Assembly: GCA_016931935.1 (NCBI GenBank)
Contig: JAFGDW010000186.1
Span: 1-52,846 of the forward strand
Direction of reading: 5' to 3'
Source: Candidatus Zhuqueibacterota bacterium
Lineage (GTDB): Bacteria; Zhuqueibacterota; Zhuqueibacteria; Thermofontimicrobiales; Thiofontviventaceae
DNA length: 52,846 nucleotides
The position numbers and the translations under genes are program-made. The notes beneath the pieces were generated by a model. That model was not told the origin of the DNA. It made no database searches and saw nothing but the letters and a program-made list of their open reading frames with translations. Positions 28,734 to 39,300 of the stretch are shown piece by piece; the first letter of the stretch is position 1, and every line of letters begins with the position of its first letter.

Positions 28734-30549
28734 GAAAGTAGGAAAAGATACGTTGTGCAAGAGATTCGGAGATACCATTCACGTGTCGAATCTCTTCAAG
28801 TGATACTGTCTTCAGTTTTTTAAGTGAGCCGAAATGTTTAATTAAAAGTTTTTTACGTGACCGCCCAATGCCTTCAATATCATCAAGTTCCGAATAGACC
28901 GCTTGTTTTCCGCGCAATGTACGGTGATATGTAATGGCAAACCGGTGCGATTCATCACGTATTTGCTGTAACAGCCGCAAGCCGGATGACGTTCGAGGAA
29001 TATTTTGCGGATCAGAGCTGCCGGGCACAAAAACCTCATCCAGACGTTTGGCCAGCGCAATAATCGGCTGTCCCTGTAAATTGAGTTTCGTCAATATTTC
29101 CAATGCGGCGGACAATTGACCTTTGCCGCCGTCAACCATAATCAAATCAGGCATATTGCTTTTTTCAGCCAGTACTCGGCTATAGCGCCGTTCGATTGCT
29201 TCCCGCATCATAGCAAAATCATCGGGGGTTGATTTCGTTCGGATTTTAAATCGCCGATAATCATTTTTATACGCCTGTCCGTCAACAAACGTAACCACAG
29301 AAGCAGTCGCATTCGTACCTGAAATATTGGAAATATCAAACGCTTCAATTCGGCGAGGCGGTTTTGCCAAACGTAGATCACGTTGCAAGGCTTTAACCGA
29401 ATGTGGTGTAAAATCGTGCGCTTTCATTTTTTGGAGTTGTAATTCCTGTAACAAGAGCCTTGCATTTTGCGTCGCCATGCTTACGAGTTGACTTCTTTCG
29501 CCTCGTTGGGGATTTAATAGCTGAACTCGTTTTCCCCCTTTTTCAGCCAGCCATTTTTCAATCCTTTCCTGATTATCAACTTTATGCGAAAGAAAGATAT
29601 TTCCTGGAATAAAATCAGCCCGCAAATAATATTGCATCACAAAATTATAGAGAACAGATGAGTCAGTTTCATTCTCCACACCCGACAAATAGTAGTGTTG
29701 ACGACCGATCACCCGACCGGTACGAATTTTCATCACCAGGCCACAGGCATCATCATCTTCGACAGCGATCGCCACCACATCCTGATCGATTGCATCAGGG
29801 GTGATCAATTTTTGTTTGTATTGGAAATCCCGAATAGCATTTATTTGGTCACGAATCCGTGCTGCGATTTCAAACGATTTATTTTCCGCCGCCTGCTCCA
29901 TTTTCCGTTGCAATTCGTCCACGACAATTTTATCGCGCCCATTAATAAAATCAACAATATGTTTCACAATTTGTGCGTATTCTTCGGCATCGATCAGACC
30001 TTCACATGGCCCCAGGCATTTATGAATGTGATAATTAAGACAGACTTTATATTTGCCTTGCTGAATCGTTGATTCTGTCAGTGGCAGATTGCAGCTACGG
30101 ATCGGGAATAATCGCTTTACAGTTTTCAGAAGTGAACGCATTGAACTCACATCTGTGTACGGGCCAAAATATTTTGAACCATCTTTGATTATTTTACGTG
30201 TTGGAAAAATTCTCGGAAACGGTTCGTTTGTAACACGGATGTATGGATAACTCTTGTCATCCTTGAGATTGACGTTGTAACGTGGTTTGTATTCTTTGAT
30301 CAAATTCGCTTCAAGAATCAACGCTTCCATTTCCGAGTTAGTCACAATGGTTTCAAGATCGGCAATCTGAGTCACCAAACGCCTGACTTTCGGATGTTCA
30401 TCACCTCGCGTCTGAAAATATGATCGCACACGTGGCCGGAGCCGTTTGGCTTTACCGACATAAATAACTTTTCCCTGCTTACTTTTAAAAAGGTAAACAC
30501 CTGATTTGGTTGGGATATTATTTAATTTTTCTTCAAATGACATTTTCAT
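28711..30549 (-). CDS. uvrC: Excinuclease ABC subunit C
   Basis: Nuclease subunit of UvrABC nucleotide excision repair, cutting 3' then 5' of the lesion. 612 aa, the usual length: N-terminal GIY-YIG domain (GVYLFKSKQGKVIYVGKAKRL, about 17-37) for the 3' cut, UvrB-interacting UVR segment (about 200-235), RNase H-like domain with Asp-based active site (about 375-545, including the DISNISG and DGGKGQL motifs) for the 5' cut, and C-terminal tandem helix-hairpin-helix (about 560-612). A second in-frame ATG at 30543 is an alternative start. Confidence 0.97.
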   Translation of the reverse strand: MKMSFEEKLNNIPTKSGVYLFKSKQGKVIYVGKAKRLRPRVRSYFQTRGDEHPKVRRLVTQIADLETIVTNSEMEALILEANLIKEYKPRYNVNLKDDKSYPYIRVTNEPFPRIFPTRKIIKDGSKYFGPYTDVSSMRSLLKTVKRLFPIRSCNLPLTESTIQQGKYKVCLNYHIHKCLGPCEGLIDAEEYAQIVKHIVDFINGRDKIVVDELQRKMEQAAENKSFEIAARIRDQINAIRDFQYKQKLITPDAIDQDVVAIAVEDDDACGLVMKIRTGRVIGRQHYYLSGVENETDSSVLYNFVMQYYLRADFIPGNIFLSHKVDNQERIEKWLAEKGGKRVQLLNPQRGERSQLVSMATQNARLLLQELQLQKMKAHDFTPHSVKALQRDLRLAKPPRRIEAFDISNISGTNATASVVTFVDGQAYKNDYRRFKIRTKSTPDDFAMMREAIERRYSRVLAEKSNMPDLIMVDGGKGQLSAALEILTKLNLQGQPIIALAKRLDEVFVPGSSDPQNIPRTSSGLRLLQQIRDESHRFAITYHRTLRGKQAVYSELDDIEGIGRSRKKLLIKHFGSLKKLKTVSLEEIRHVNGISESLAQRIFSYFHETDSTT

Positions 30550-30860
30550 GCTTAATAAACCATCGATATTTTGAAACTATAATACAAGAAATCAATTCGA
30601 TATGCAAGAAAAATTTCGGTGTTCTGACTTAAATTATAATATGATAAATTGTTATGATGTTGTCATTTTACAACAACTCTATACAATCATGTAGTTTTTA
30701 AACAACATAATATTTTATAATTTTCAATACCTATGGCTAAGTTCTTATTTTAAGTCATAAATTTATTAACTTAATGCTGTTCCATTTTGGTATAATATTT
30801 GTATTAAAAAATGTAATTATTTTTCAGAATTACAGCAACAGCTTTTTTCAGGGGTGAGCA
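30550..30860. other. 311-base AT-rich intergenic region
   Basis: It lies between uvrC (minus) and the small membrane protein (plus), so it should hold two divergent promoters. I see no hairpin, repeat or coding frame in it. It is strikingly AT-rich. Confidence 0.5.
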
Positions 30861-31055
30861 ATGGATTTATTAAAAGTGTTTTTAATTATTCTACAAATCT
30901 GTTTCCTGTTTTTATTTTTTATTTCTTATATGATAAATGCTGATATCGCGCATCATGACGTAACAGAAATGCTATGTTACCAGGCTGATGGTAGCGATCC
31001 GACTCCGCCACCACCAACGCCTCCGCCGCCACCGCCAGCAGCATTTAATGTTTAG
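30861..31055 (+). CDS. Small membrane protein with polyproline tail
   Basis: 64 aa, no family recognised. One hydrophobic segment (about 4-23) near the N-terminus is followed by a polar middle with a His-His-Asp stretch and a C-terminal tail made mostly of proline (about residues 48-60, in Pro-Pro-Pro-Thr blocks). A strong ribosome binding site, AGGGGTG, lies four to seven bases before the ATG at 30861, which supports translation. A clear plus-strand terminator follows at 31172-31208, so this is a complete monocistronic unit. The tail could bind SH3-like or EVH1-like folds or span the periplasm; this is inference. Confidence 0.6.
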   Translation: MDLLKVFLIILQICFLFLFFISYMINADIAHHDVTEMLCYQADGSDPTPPPPTPPPPPPAAFNV

Positions 31056-31171
31056 GTAGTATTGTTGTACCGGTTATGTTCGTCCCATAATATAACAACT
31101 CCTTCACAACAAAGGGCAAAAATTGCTCTATACCACCACCCAGTTATGTGAGACGCCTGTTTCACGTAAGT

Positions 31172-31208
31172 GAGCCGACATTCCCTCCGATGTCGGCTCC
31201 GGTTTTTT
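31172..31208 (+). terminator. Intrinsic terminator after the small membrane-protein gene
   Basis: GAGCCGACAT (31172-31181) pairs with ATGTCGGCTC (31190-31199), a 10-bp perfect stem with an 8-base loop, followed by CGG and six T residues. It is oriented for the plus-strand gene ending at 31055. Confidence 0.88.
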
Positions 31209-31522
31209 AGCCTGAATTATTCATCGATTTAATTCAAATCAAGCTTAACATTACTATTTTTATAAATCTAAACAATATGTATCTAAAAAACTTAGTTTTG
31301 TGATCGAATTTTGAAAGATCCGCCATTCAGGCTATCTGGAGCCCTTAATGAAATATAATGCCTGTCCGGTCTGTTTATAATTTTCATAAAGGAGAACAGA
31401 CTGGGACTAATCCAGGTTAGAGCGATTTTAATACGAACAGACCATTTCTCAATCGCCTATCAAACGAACGTAACCGCATTCAATTTTGTTCGGTCACAGT
31501 TTAAATTGCAAAAAATAAAATC

Positions 31523-31551
31523 TTGACTTTTACGAAAAATATTATTATAAT
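31523..31551 (+). promoter_or_regulatory. Sigma-70 promoter of tRNA-His
   Basis: TTGACT (31523-31528) and TATAAT (31546-31551) are separated by exactly 17 bases. The -10 box is perfect and the expected transcription start falls about seven bases before the tRNA. Confidence 0.85.
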
Positions 31552-31566
31552 AGCACGCACTAAATG

Positions 31567-31640
31567 GTACACGTAGCTCAGCTGGTTAGAGCTCTGGATT
31601 GTGGTTCCAGCGGCCGGGGGTTCGAATCCCCTCGTGTACC
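31567..31640 (+). tRNA. tRNA-His (GTG anticodon)
   Basis: Full cloverleaf: acceptor GTACACG (31567-31573) with CGTGTAC (31633-31639), anticodon stem CTGGA/TCCAG around loop TTGTGGT with anticodon GTG, and T-arm CGGGGGTTCGAATCCCCTC region. The preceding G at 31566 can pair with discriminator C31640, the G-1:C73 identity element of histidine tRNAs, here encoded in the DNA. The CCA end is only partly encoded. Confidence 0.95.
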
Positions 31641-31649
31641 CACCTGCTA

Positions 31650-31677
31650 AAGCATCTGTATTGCAGATGCTTTTTTT
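31650..31677 (+). terminator. Intrinsic terminator of tRNA-His
   Basis: AAGCATCTG (31650-31658) pairs with CAGATGCTT (31664-31672) around a 5-base loop, followed by a run of T. It lies 10 bases after the tRNA on the plus strand. Confidence 0.85.
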
Positions 31678-31696
31678 GTTTTAGCCGGATGAATCG

Positions 31697-34600
31697 TTAA
31701 AAAAAGGCGCGCATCTCCGCACGGGCGATATGAATCGTACCTGGTCGATCGGGTTCGATTCGACCTGAATAGGAGATACTCGCACGCATGTTTTTCGATA
31801 CATTATAATTGAACTGAACCTGCCAGCGCCAATTTGTACCAAGTCGGTTCATTCCTGTTAGTTCAAACGGAATAATACGGTTTGTAGGTTCTGCCGTAAT
31901 TTTTGTCCAATTTAGTTCTGCCTGAAGCCGTCCTTTTCCGCTAAATGAATAGCTTGTCAGCGGATTAATTGTCCATTCCAATGCTTTTGTCGCCGGGCTC
32001 GGTGCTGTATCTTTCTTAATAGCAGCATGTGTTCGAAGGCCAAGCTCCAATGCCTGTTTTGGGCGAAACGAAAGTTCGACATCAAATTCATTCCCACTAA
32101 TAATTTTATCGGTGCGTGCAGTATACAAGTACGATCGAAATGATCGCAGCGCATCGACCTGCATTCCTAATTTCCCGGATATCTGTCGCGAAAACCGAAC
32201 GGACTGTTCGTTGAATTCCGTTTCCTGTCCTCCTTCGAGGTACTCATAGTTAACCTGTTTCCGTGTATCAATCCGCAGGCGGACAGACATATCACTACGG
32301 TTTTGGAACAAATACATATCATGCCTTAATGATTGCTGTCCATAAATTGTGGTGCCCGGATGCTGAAATTTGGCAAGATCCAATCGATAGATCGACCAAA
32401 CATCGCGTTCTTCAGTTTTTTCTTCAATTCTGATGTACGTGTCTGATGAAAGCGATGTCAGCATTTTTCCCCACGTACCAGAACTATTCTTACCGAAACG
32501 ACTTCCCGGTGTAAAACGTATTCGCACACCAGTACGTAAATCAACTACCGGCGTAAAATCATCCGTTTGGCGAATTCGCAGTACGTAATCACCCAAATCG
32601 TAAGGTTCATATTCCTGGGTCGCTTCATTAAAACGGTATTCGCCCTCGCCTTCAGCCACTTTCAGATACACTCGTTCTTTTTGTGCGACCTGGGTATTGG
32701 AAATCTGATACTGCCAGTTTGTGGTCAGAACTTTATCGACGGGAGTCACATTCATCGTTATTTCGCCGAGATCGGTACGCTTGTTATCGCCCTGGTTTTG
32801 TTCAAACCGTTTCTCGCGATGAATATAGGATGTAGTAGCAGTAAATCGGTTTCCCCCTGTGTAACTCCATTCATATTTTTGGGTGATCGCCTGGGACAGC
32901 GCTTGAAAACCCAATTGTTCATAATTTTCATCATCACGGAGACTGAGCGCAACATGGGTGCGCATTTTTTGCACCGGAGTCATATCCAGGCCAGTAGTAA
33001 GTTCGTTATAGCGAAAGCCAACGTTCGAAGTATCCTGAAATGTTTCGTGTTTCTGCTCACTCGAATACGTTACATACGGCTTAATCCGTTTAAGTTGCTG
33101 ACTTAATTCGCCGGACTGGCGCGTCCAGTCGCCGGTGCGGTTCGACAAACTGTTATCGCTGGTAATTTGTTCAATTTGGTACTGTATTTGTGGTAATTTT
33201 GTCGCTTTCAAATTGAGTCGGGCATCCCGGCGGTTGGATGAAAATGTGTTGCCTTTATCGATCGTACCAAATCCGCCACCCACCGCCAGAGTTGTTATCG
33301 GCTTGTACTCCATGTCAAACTCCCAAATCGATTCCTGTGGGTCAGTTACATCACCGCTATCCCATTTTCGACTTTTTTCAACTTCACCCGTTCGGTCGAT
33401 CTGTCTGAACTGAGAGCGGACCTGGCGATAGCGTGATGCGATCTTAATTTCACCAAACGACGTGCCATTCCATGTGAGGCGCGTGGGCGACATATTGAAA
33501 GCAGTCACATAGGCCGATCCGGCGTTATTACCATCATCTTTATTCGAAAAGCTGTTCTGGTCAAATCTGCTGACAGCAAGCTCTTGTGAAAGAGCGATAC
33601 CATTTGTCACATTTAATTTCAAGCCAATATCAGCCAGATCGTGCTCCTGAGCGGGAGTTAAATAGACCTCTGGCAGATAATTCCCGTTTCCATCGCCAAC
33701 ATATTTATAATTTCCAAAACCAATCGATTTATACGTTCCTTTTTCCGCTCCGACATAGGTAAATGAAATTTGGTATTCACCCAATTCACGGCCAACATAA
33801 CGATAGAAAATTGTAACCAATGAATCGACCTTTTGATAGGTACCTTTTCCTTCTCCCACATATCGAATGCCGCTAACAAAAGAAGAATCCGAATTATCGC
33901 CAGCCGCTTCAAGCCGTTTACGATTTTCATCAGTAAGATTAAAGTCGAGCGGATTATCCCGATTGTCGGCTTCGCGGATCATGCGAATATCCAGCTTGAT
34001 TCGATCATTCACAAACGCTGATGTGGCATGTGCCCCGTACAACGCACGTTGATATTTTAAATCCGAATACTGGAAATCCACGGTAATTCGTGAGTCGGAG
34101 GTAATCAATCGATGCCGTGTAAACGTGATTTCACCGGTGCTGTATTCAATCACATAATCATTGTTTTCGCCACGCGTCATAATTTCGCCATCAATCCAGA
34201 CTTTTTCCGAGCCGGCGAGTACGATAATATCAATCTGACCGCGTTCCCCTTTCAACTGGTAAGGCCCCTGATTTCCTTCCAGCCCATTAAACTGATTGCT
34301 GGTATATTTTCCCCTGGATACGGCGCCGGAAATGGTGACAGAATGATCTTTAAAATCCGCTGTGCCCATCGCTCCCTTAAGCTTCCGATTATATTGACCG
34401 AACTCACTGCCTTCAAATGTCAAATAGTAGTCGCCCATGGTGGCATTGAAACGGTTACTCTTCACCTGTACATAAACTTTGTCGATTTCATTTAACGTTT
34501 GTGTATTGCCCTCCGGTTGGATCGGAGTGGTTTGATCGGTGAGCGCGGCTACGACCTCAACATTATCTGTAATATTTCCGGAAATATTCATCCGCAATCC

Positions 34601-35110
34601 GGATTCCACTTTCAGGCCCTGATTCGATCCCAACGACACACCACGAATGATGCTACCATTTTTACGTAATCTGCTCCGCCCAAAATTTTGATCGCGCCTG
34701 CTCTTTTCCGGCGGAAACATAACAATTCGAACCGCTGAATCGGCGCTGGTTTTCATTTGATGATGATAGTATTGTCGACGTAAACCAATTGGCAAGACAT
34801 GATAAATGCATTTTAGGTCGGCTGACATACGAGCCGGATGAAGCAAGGTAATAATTCCATTGATATAATTGATCTCATAATCTGTTCCACGAACGAGCAG
34901 GCTATCACCAACTGTAAATCGCTCGCTGTCCCGGACGATGAAACTATCGGAAAGCATGTAGGTTTGATTAACAGGATTTATTTTCAGGATGGATGTTTTT
35001 TCGAACGGCCGGAACGGCCCCCATACTTTTTTGACCTGTGCATGTGCCGGCTGAAACAGTGAGCAACAGAGGCATAATACCCATATATATGTCGATTGGT
35101 GTCGAATCAT
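31697..35110 (-). CDS. Very large predicted outer-membrane beta-barrel protein
   Basis: 1137 aa, no certain family. A signal peptide (1-24, cleavage after AHA) is followed by a beta-rich N-terminal half with paired-strand sequences of the SprA-like type, in which a TDYEINYINGIIT-like strand set recurs (about 76-90 and 318-332), and a long run of alternating hydrophobic strands rich in Tyr, Arg and Thr. The sequence ends in Phe-Phe, as outer-membrane barrels do. Residues 416-478 hold four copies of a YVG-x-x-x-G-x-Y motif. Long transport or secretion barrels such as SprA are the nearest relatives I can name, from memory only. Its gene closes the probable operon of heptose kinase, M1-barrel protein and SbcD-like nuclease, 146 bases after the latter. 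Confidence 0.65.
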   Translation of the reverse strand: MIRHQSTYIWVLCLCCSLFQPAHAQVKKVWGPFRPFEKTSILKINPVNQTYMLSDSFIVRDSERFTVGDSLLVRGTDYEINYINGIITLLHPARMSADLKCIYHVLPIGLRRQYYHHQMKTSADSAVRIVMFPPEKSRRDQNFGRSRLRKNGSIIRGVSLGSNQGLKVESGLRMNISGNITDNVEVVAALTDQTTPIQPEGNTQTLNEIDKVYVQVKSNRFNATMGDYYLTFEGSEFGQYNRKLKGAMGTADFKDHSVTISGAVSRGKYTSNQFNGLEGNQGPYQLKGERGQIDIIVLAGSEKVWIDGEIMTRGENNDYVIEYSTGEITFTRHRLITSDSRITVDFQYSDLKYQRALYGAHATSAFVNDRIKLDIRMIREADNRDNPLDFNLTDENRKRLEAAGDNSDSSFVSGIRYVGEGKGTYQKVDSLVTIFYRYVGRELGEYQISFTYVGAEKGTYKSIGFGNYKYVGDGNGNYLPEVYLTPAQEHDLADIGLKLNVTNGIALSQELAVSRFDQNSFSNKDDGNNAGSAYVTAFNMSPTRLTWNGTSFGEIKIASRYRQVRSQFRQIDRTGEVEKSRKWDSGDVTDPQESIWEFDMEYKPITTLAVGGGFGTIDKGNTFSSNRRDARLNLKATKLPQIQYQIEQITSDNSLSNRTGDWTRQSGELSQQLKRIKPYVTYSSEQKHETFQDTSNVGFRYNELTTGLDMTPVQKMRTHVALSLRDDENYEQLGFQALSQAITQKYEWSYTGGNRFTATTSYIHREKRFEQNQGDNKRTDLGEITMNVTPVDKVLTTNWQYQISNTQVAQKERVYLKVAEGEGEYRFNEATQEYEPYDLGDYVLRIRQTDDFTPVVDLRTGVRIRFTPGSRFGKNSSGTWGKMLTSLSSDTYIRIEEKTEERDVWSIYRLDLAKFQHPGTTIYGQQSLRHDMYLFQNRSDMSVRLRIDTRKQVNYEYLEGGQETEFNEQSVRFSRQISGKLGMQVDALRSFRSYLYTARTDKIISGNEFDVELSFRPKQALELGLRTHAAIKKDTAPSPATKALEWTINPLTSYSFSGKGRLQAELNWTKITAEPTNRIIPFELTGMNRLGTNWRWQVQFNYNVSKNMRASISYSGRIEPDRPGTIHIARAEMRAFF

Positions 35111-35256
35111 GCAATAGCGATGTCCGGCATGTGTTTTATCCGAATTGGATAAGATGAAAGATTGTTGGACGGGATTTAAATAGTCTGTTCAAGCGATATT
35201 ATGTACAAACTATCAGGAAATTATGAATTCTAACTCAAATTAATGAATCCCATCCG

Positions 35257-36375
35257 TTATTCGTCGATGGCATTAGACAGGTAGGCAAGTCCCAGTCCCT
35301 TCAGGCGGGCTTTATCGAGATTGCTAAATTCTTGGCGTTCCAAGTAGCGTTCAAATTCTATTGGCAAAGCATCCATCGAGGCTCCCATCAATTGGTTGCC
35401 ATCCTGAACCTTTTGCCGAATAATTTTTTCCAGATGAAACACCTGCTGGAAGATGGAATCGATCTTCTGCCAGTCCAATGCGATTAACGTATCATGTTGA
35501 ATATTGTTTAACTCCAAACTGACAAGAGATTGTTCCAATTCCGGGCCGGACAATTTTTCAAGCTCCCGATAAATTTCAAACGCGGATAAAGAATCACAAT
35601 CCAGCGTGGGTAACTTAATCATGTTACGTGAAGCAATGGGGATGTAATCATGCGTCGATGCAGCGAGATCGACAAGCATGTAACCGGATGAATAACCCGC
35701 CTCGTTAAAACTGGTACGTTCGATCGAACCTGAGTACACGATATGATCATCAATATGAATGTGTTTATGATAATGGCCAAGCGCAATATAATTGAACACT
35801 TTACCAAGCTTTGCCTCCGGATTTGGGATAAGCTGCTCGTTGAATTCCCCCATCGAGTACGTGCGCGCGCCGGCCCAGGAGCCATGCGAGACCAGAACGT
35901 TGTATTTTACATCCGGATCGATTTCAATCGCATCAAACGCCTGTTCAAGTTCTTCTGATAATGAACAATGGGGAACACAATGTACATCGCAATCACCAAT
36001 ATGAAATTTCTCATACCGACTCCCATACGCCGCAAATACATTGGGAAATAATGAAATTGCCTCAAAAATTGATCCCGTAGCCTTTATTTTGGGAGTTGAA
36101 TGGTTCCCGGAGATTAAAACAAACGGGATACCGGCATTGCTGATTTTTTGAATTCCTTCCAACGCAATCGCAAGTGCTCGATTTGTTGGTCGGGTCGTGT
36201 GAAATAAATCACCGGCGTGAACCACCAGCGCCGGGGCTGTTTCCAAAATCGCTGTAATTATGGTTTGCCATGCGTTGTAAAAATCTTTTTCCCGTTGATT
36301 GATTGCGGTTTCCGGGTCAATTCGCGTGTACTCGGAAAATCCGAGGTGAGTGTCGGAGAAGTGAATAATTTTCAT
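35257..36375 (-). CDS. SbcD/Mre11-like DNA repair nuclease
   Basis: Metallophosphoesterase-fold nuclease, 372 aa. Metal motifs in order: FSDTHLG with Asp8 and His10, AGDLFH with Asp56, SGNHS with Asn91-His92, a VSHGSW segment (about 169) and GHYHKH (about 206), all expected for Mre11/SbcD. The C-terminal 130 residues would be the cap. Its partner SbcC/Rad50 is not adjacent, unlike the usual sbcCD pair. The gene starts 5 bases after the M1-barrel gene, so it is co-transcribed with envelope genes. A DNA phosphodiesterase of another kind remains possible. Confidence 0.85.
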   Translation of the reverse strand: MKIIHFSDTHLGFSEYTRIDPETAINQREKDFYNAWQTIITAILETAPALVVHAGDLFHTTRPTNRALAIALEGIQKISNAGIPFVLISGNHSTPKIKATGSIFEAISLFPNVFAAYGSRYEKFHIGDCDVHCVPHCSLSEELEQAFDAIEIDPDVKYNVLVSHGSWAGARTYSMGEFNEQLIPNPEAKLGKVFNYIALGHYHKHIHIDDHIVYSGSIERTSFNEAGYSSGYMLVDLAASTHDYIPIASRNMIKLPTLDCDSLSAFEIYRELEKLSGPELEQSLVSLELNNIQHDTLIALDWQKIDSIFQQVFHLEKIIRQKVQDGNQLMGASMDALPIEFERYLERQEFSNLDKARLKGLGLAYLSNAIDE

Positions 36376-36380
36376 ACAAC

Positions 36381-39300
36381 CTACAAAATTTCATTTAGCT
36401 GAAGCAGCCAGCGGTAACCAAACCTGGCCGCGGAAGCATTGGGCTTTAAATAGCGGGGATTATTTATCCATAACGGAAAATGAATTGTTATTTTTCGTTC
36501 CTTGCCAAACATCCGCCTGGAAAAGGCCAGGCTGATACCGGCATCGGAAAGAAATTTGGTATTATCGGTATTGTCGGGAATCCATGCCCCCTCACCGAAC
36601 AGCAACACATCCAGATCAAGCCGGAGTTTGGAGATGAATCGATTTTTTTTAATGAATCCGATTCCAAAATTATGCCAGAGAAACTCGCTGCCGACTGCCA
36701 ATATCCTGTCAGCAACCGGGAAAAGAGTCTGATCGGTTGCGCTATATCCGCGTAAATTACCTTCCCCGGGCAGATAATAGCCAAGCTTGGGCAATACACC
36801 GTAAACACTTCGCAATGGCTCATGGTTCCATCGGGTGACTCCATTTGCACCGGCAACACCGAATTTTTCCTGAACCGGCATGGCTTCATTCATTAAGTTA
36901 TCACCGGCGAACAGGCGAACATTCAAATAACTTTTATTTTTTATCAGACGCACAGCAAGCTTACTTTCCAACGATAATTTCGCAAACGAGCTGGTTCCGA
37001 TAATGGATTTATCAGCCCAGTCAAACTGGGAAGCTATCTGTAATTTGTGATTGGAAACATTAAAATCAGCATCATAATTCACATAGCACTTTACGACCGT
37101 TCCAGCATCCCAAAAACGCGTTCCTACAGACGAAATAACGTAACGATCATCAAATAATGAATAGGCGGTAATTCCCACACGCCATTGTCGTATTGGCGGG
37201 CGAAATAACTGGTATTTCTTTTCACGGTACAAATTTATATCCGCTTGCCGGCGCCCACCCATTTGGGCAATGTGCATATTGAGCCAAGCGTCGGGGAAAA
37301 TGTTGTCGCACGATTCGGTTAGAGAAATTGAAGCATCCGGCAAACGTGAACGACTATTTAGCCACAATTGCCCGCGTACCAAATGAAAACGATTCAAATA
37401 GCCGCCGTTCCAGTGTACCCCCACTTTTCCACCGTCAATTTCGTTGTACCACAGCCGTGGCCACCAATTGATCAAATAGCGATCACGCGGTAGATAATAA
37501 TAATTCGGATATTCGGGAAACAACGCCCATTTAAATGCCCACCCGTCACTGAAATTATTCAAATAATACTCATCCATCAAACGTTCATCCGGATCGACAA
37601 TTGCCCGTACCGGTTTTGCTAATGAATAGAACGTCACTGTGCCTGTCTTCGATGAATCGCGCCATTGCTGTTCGTATTTTTCATCGGTACTTGTTTCAAG
37701 TCGGACAACAACAGATGCCATTACATCGCCATGTTGTGAAAGAGACATAACCGATTTCCACGAACCATCGTCCAGTTTTTGCGTTGTGAAATTTGTGACT
37801 GCATAATCCGATTTTGGCGTTCGGGTCAGCCATTGTTCGAAAAACGGATTCCAGTCATCACCTGTTACCTGGTTACACACCGTAACGAAACGACTTTTGT
37901 CCACATGCTTAAATTGCCACTGCTGATAGTATTGGCGCAAGATATCATAAAACAGTGAATCGCCGGCAGCCGCAGCAATCGCACGAAAAAACATACTTCC
38001 TTTTACATAGAAATTAACATTGTAGCCGGTGACATACGTATAGCTTTTCGATTCCAGTCCAAGGGGTAAATCAAAACTACTGTGAAGATAATAATAGAGG
38101 TAATTGAGTTGAATGTCTTTGTTTGTGATCGGCGTTAATTGACCAATCAAATCACCACGTAACGGTACCTGTCTGCTTAGGTTATCCGATATTTCATCTG
38201 CCAAAAACGTAACCAGGCCTTCATCGAGCCAGGCGTCGCGGTACTCATTGTTTGCCAACGCACCATAAAAATAGCTGTGAATAATCTCATGGCTAACGGT
38301 CACATCACGAAATGTACCCAACAACGCCACCATTGGGTATTCCATATTTTCCGATGCAATGCCTTGTACAACAAGCAGTGATGGATACGGAAATGAGCCG
38401 ACTTTTTTCTCAAGCCAGGCGATTGTATGTACTGATTGTCTTATCCATCCATAACGCTCGGCTGAATCGAGGCTTGAATATAATGTGAGAAAATGAATTG
38501 GTATTGAATTTGACATTCGCTGCTGGTACATGAAATCGGGCGACGCAATCCAGAAAAAATCGTGAACATTTTCGGCATAAAAGGTAACAGTACGGGTTTT
38601 ATTCTTTGGTTGAAAATTTTGTAAATCCGAACGCCGCTGCTGCACCAACTTTTTTATTTCATCGTTTGTCAATGAAGAATCAATATAAACGGCATCCCAC
38701 CCCGGATCGCCGGCAACGACTGTTCCGGTCGCTCCCACAATATATTCAGCCGGCGTTGTTATGGTTACTTCAAAATCGCCGAACTCACCATAGAATTCGC
38801 CAAGACTGTGATATGGTGTTTGATCCCAACCATTTTCATCGTAAACGCATAGTTTGGGATACCATTGACTCATAACAAATTGGTTTTTCAGATAACCGCC
38901 ACGTCCGGCTTTGCCATTATGCTGCCACACTGAAGTGCTGAAATCAAGGCTAATTTTCAATTGTTGTTGGGGGAGTAACGGTTTGGGCAGTTCCACTTTA
39001 CCGATGGTTTTGTCCTCTCCGAATCCAATTGATAGATTCCGATATGGCGACTGACCAGCAAATGTTAATACTAAATTTTCAATTGAGATAGAACCGCGTT
39101 CTGATTCATCCTGTATAAGTTTATCGCCAATATTGCGTAACTCGCGGGCCATCACCGACGAGTCATTGTAGGCATTGGGGTAGAGGTGAAAATAGATTTG
39201 CCGGAGTGTATCAGGAGAGTTATTGCTGTATTCTATACTTGCATAACCATTTACTATTTTCAGGTGAGGATCGAGATAGACATGCATGTTATATTTGACA

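Larger units (their letters stand above)
31056..31565. other. Non-coding stretch before tRNA-His
   Basis: Contains the terminator of the small membrane-protein gene and, at its right end, the tRNA promoter. In between, GTCTGTT (31369-31375) pairs with AACAGAC (31395-31401), and CAGACC is repeated near 31436. I see no gene and no known riboswitch; a small RNA cannot be excluded. Confidence 0.45.

Noticed and set aside
32567..33106. 179-aa plus-strand frame inside the outer-membrane protein gene
   Set aside because: Antisense to a long, coherent gene with signal peptide and barrel sequence; no family features or ribosome binding site.
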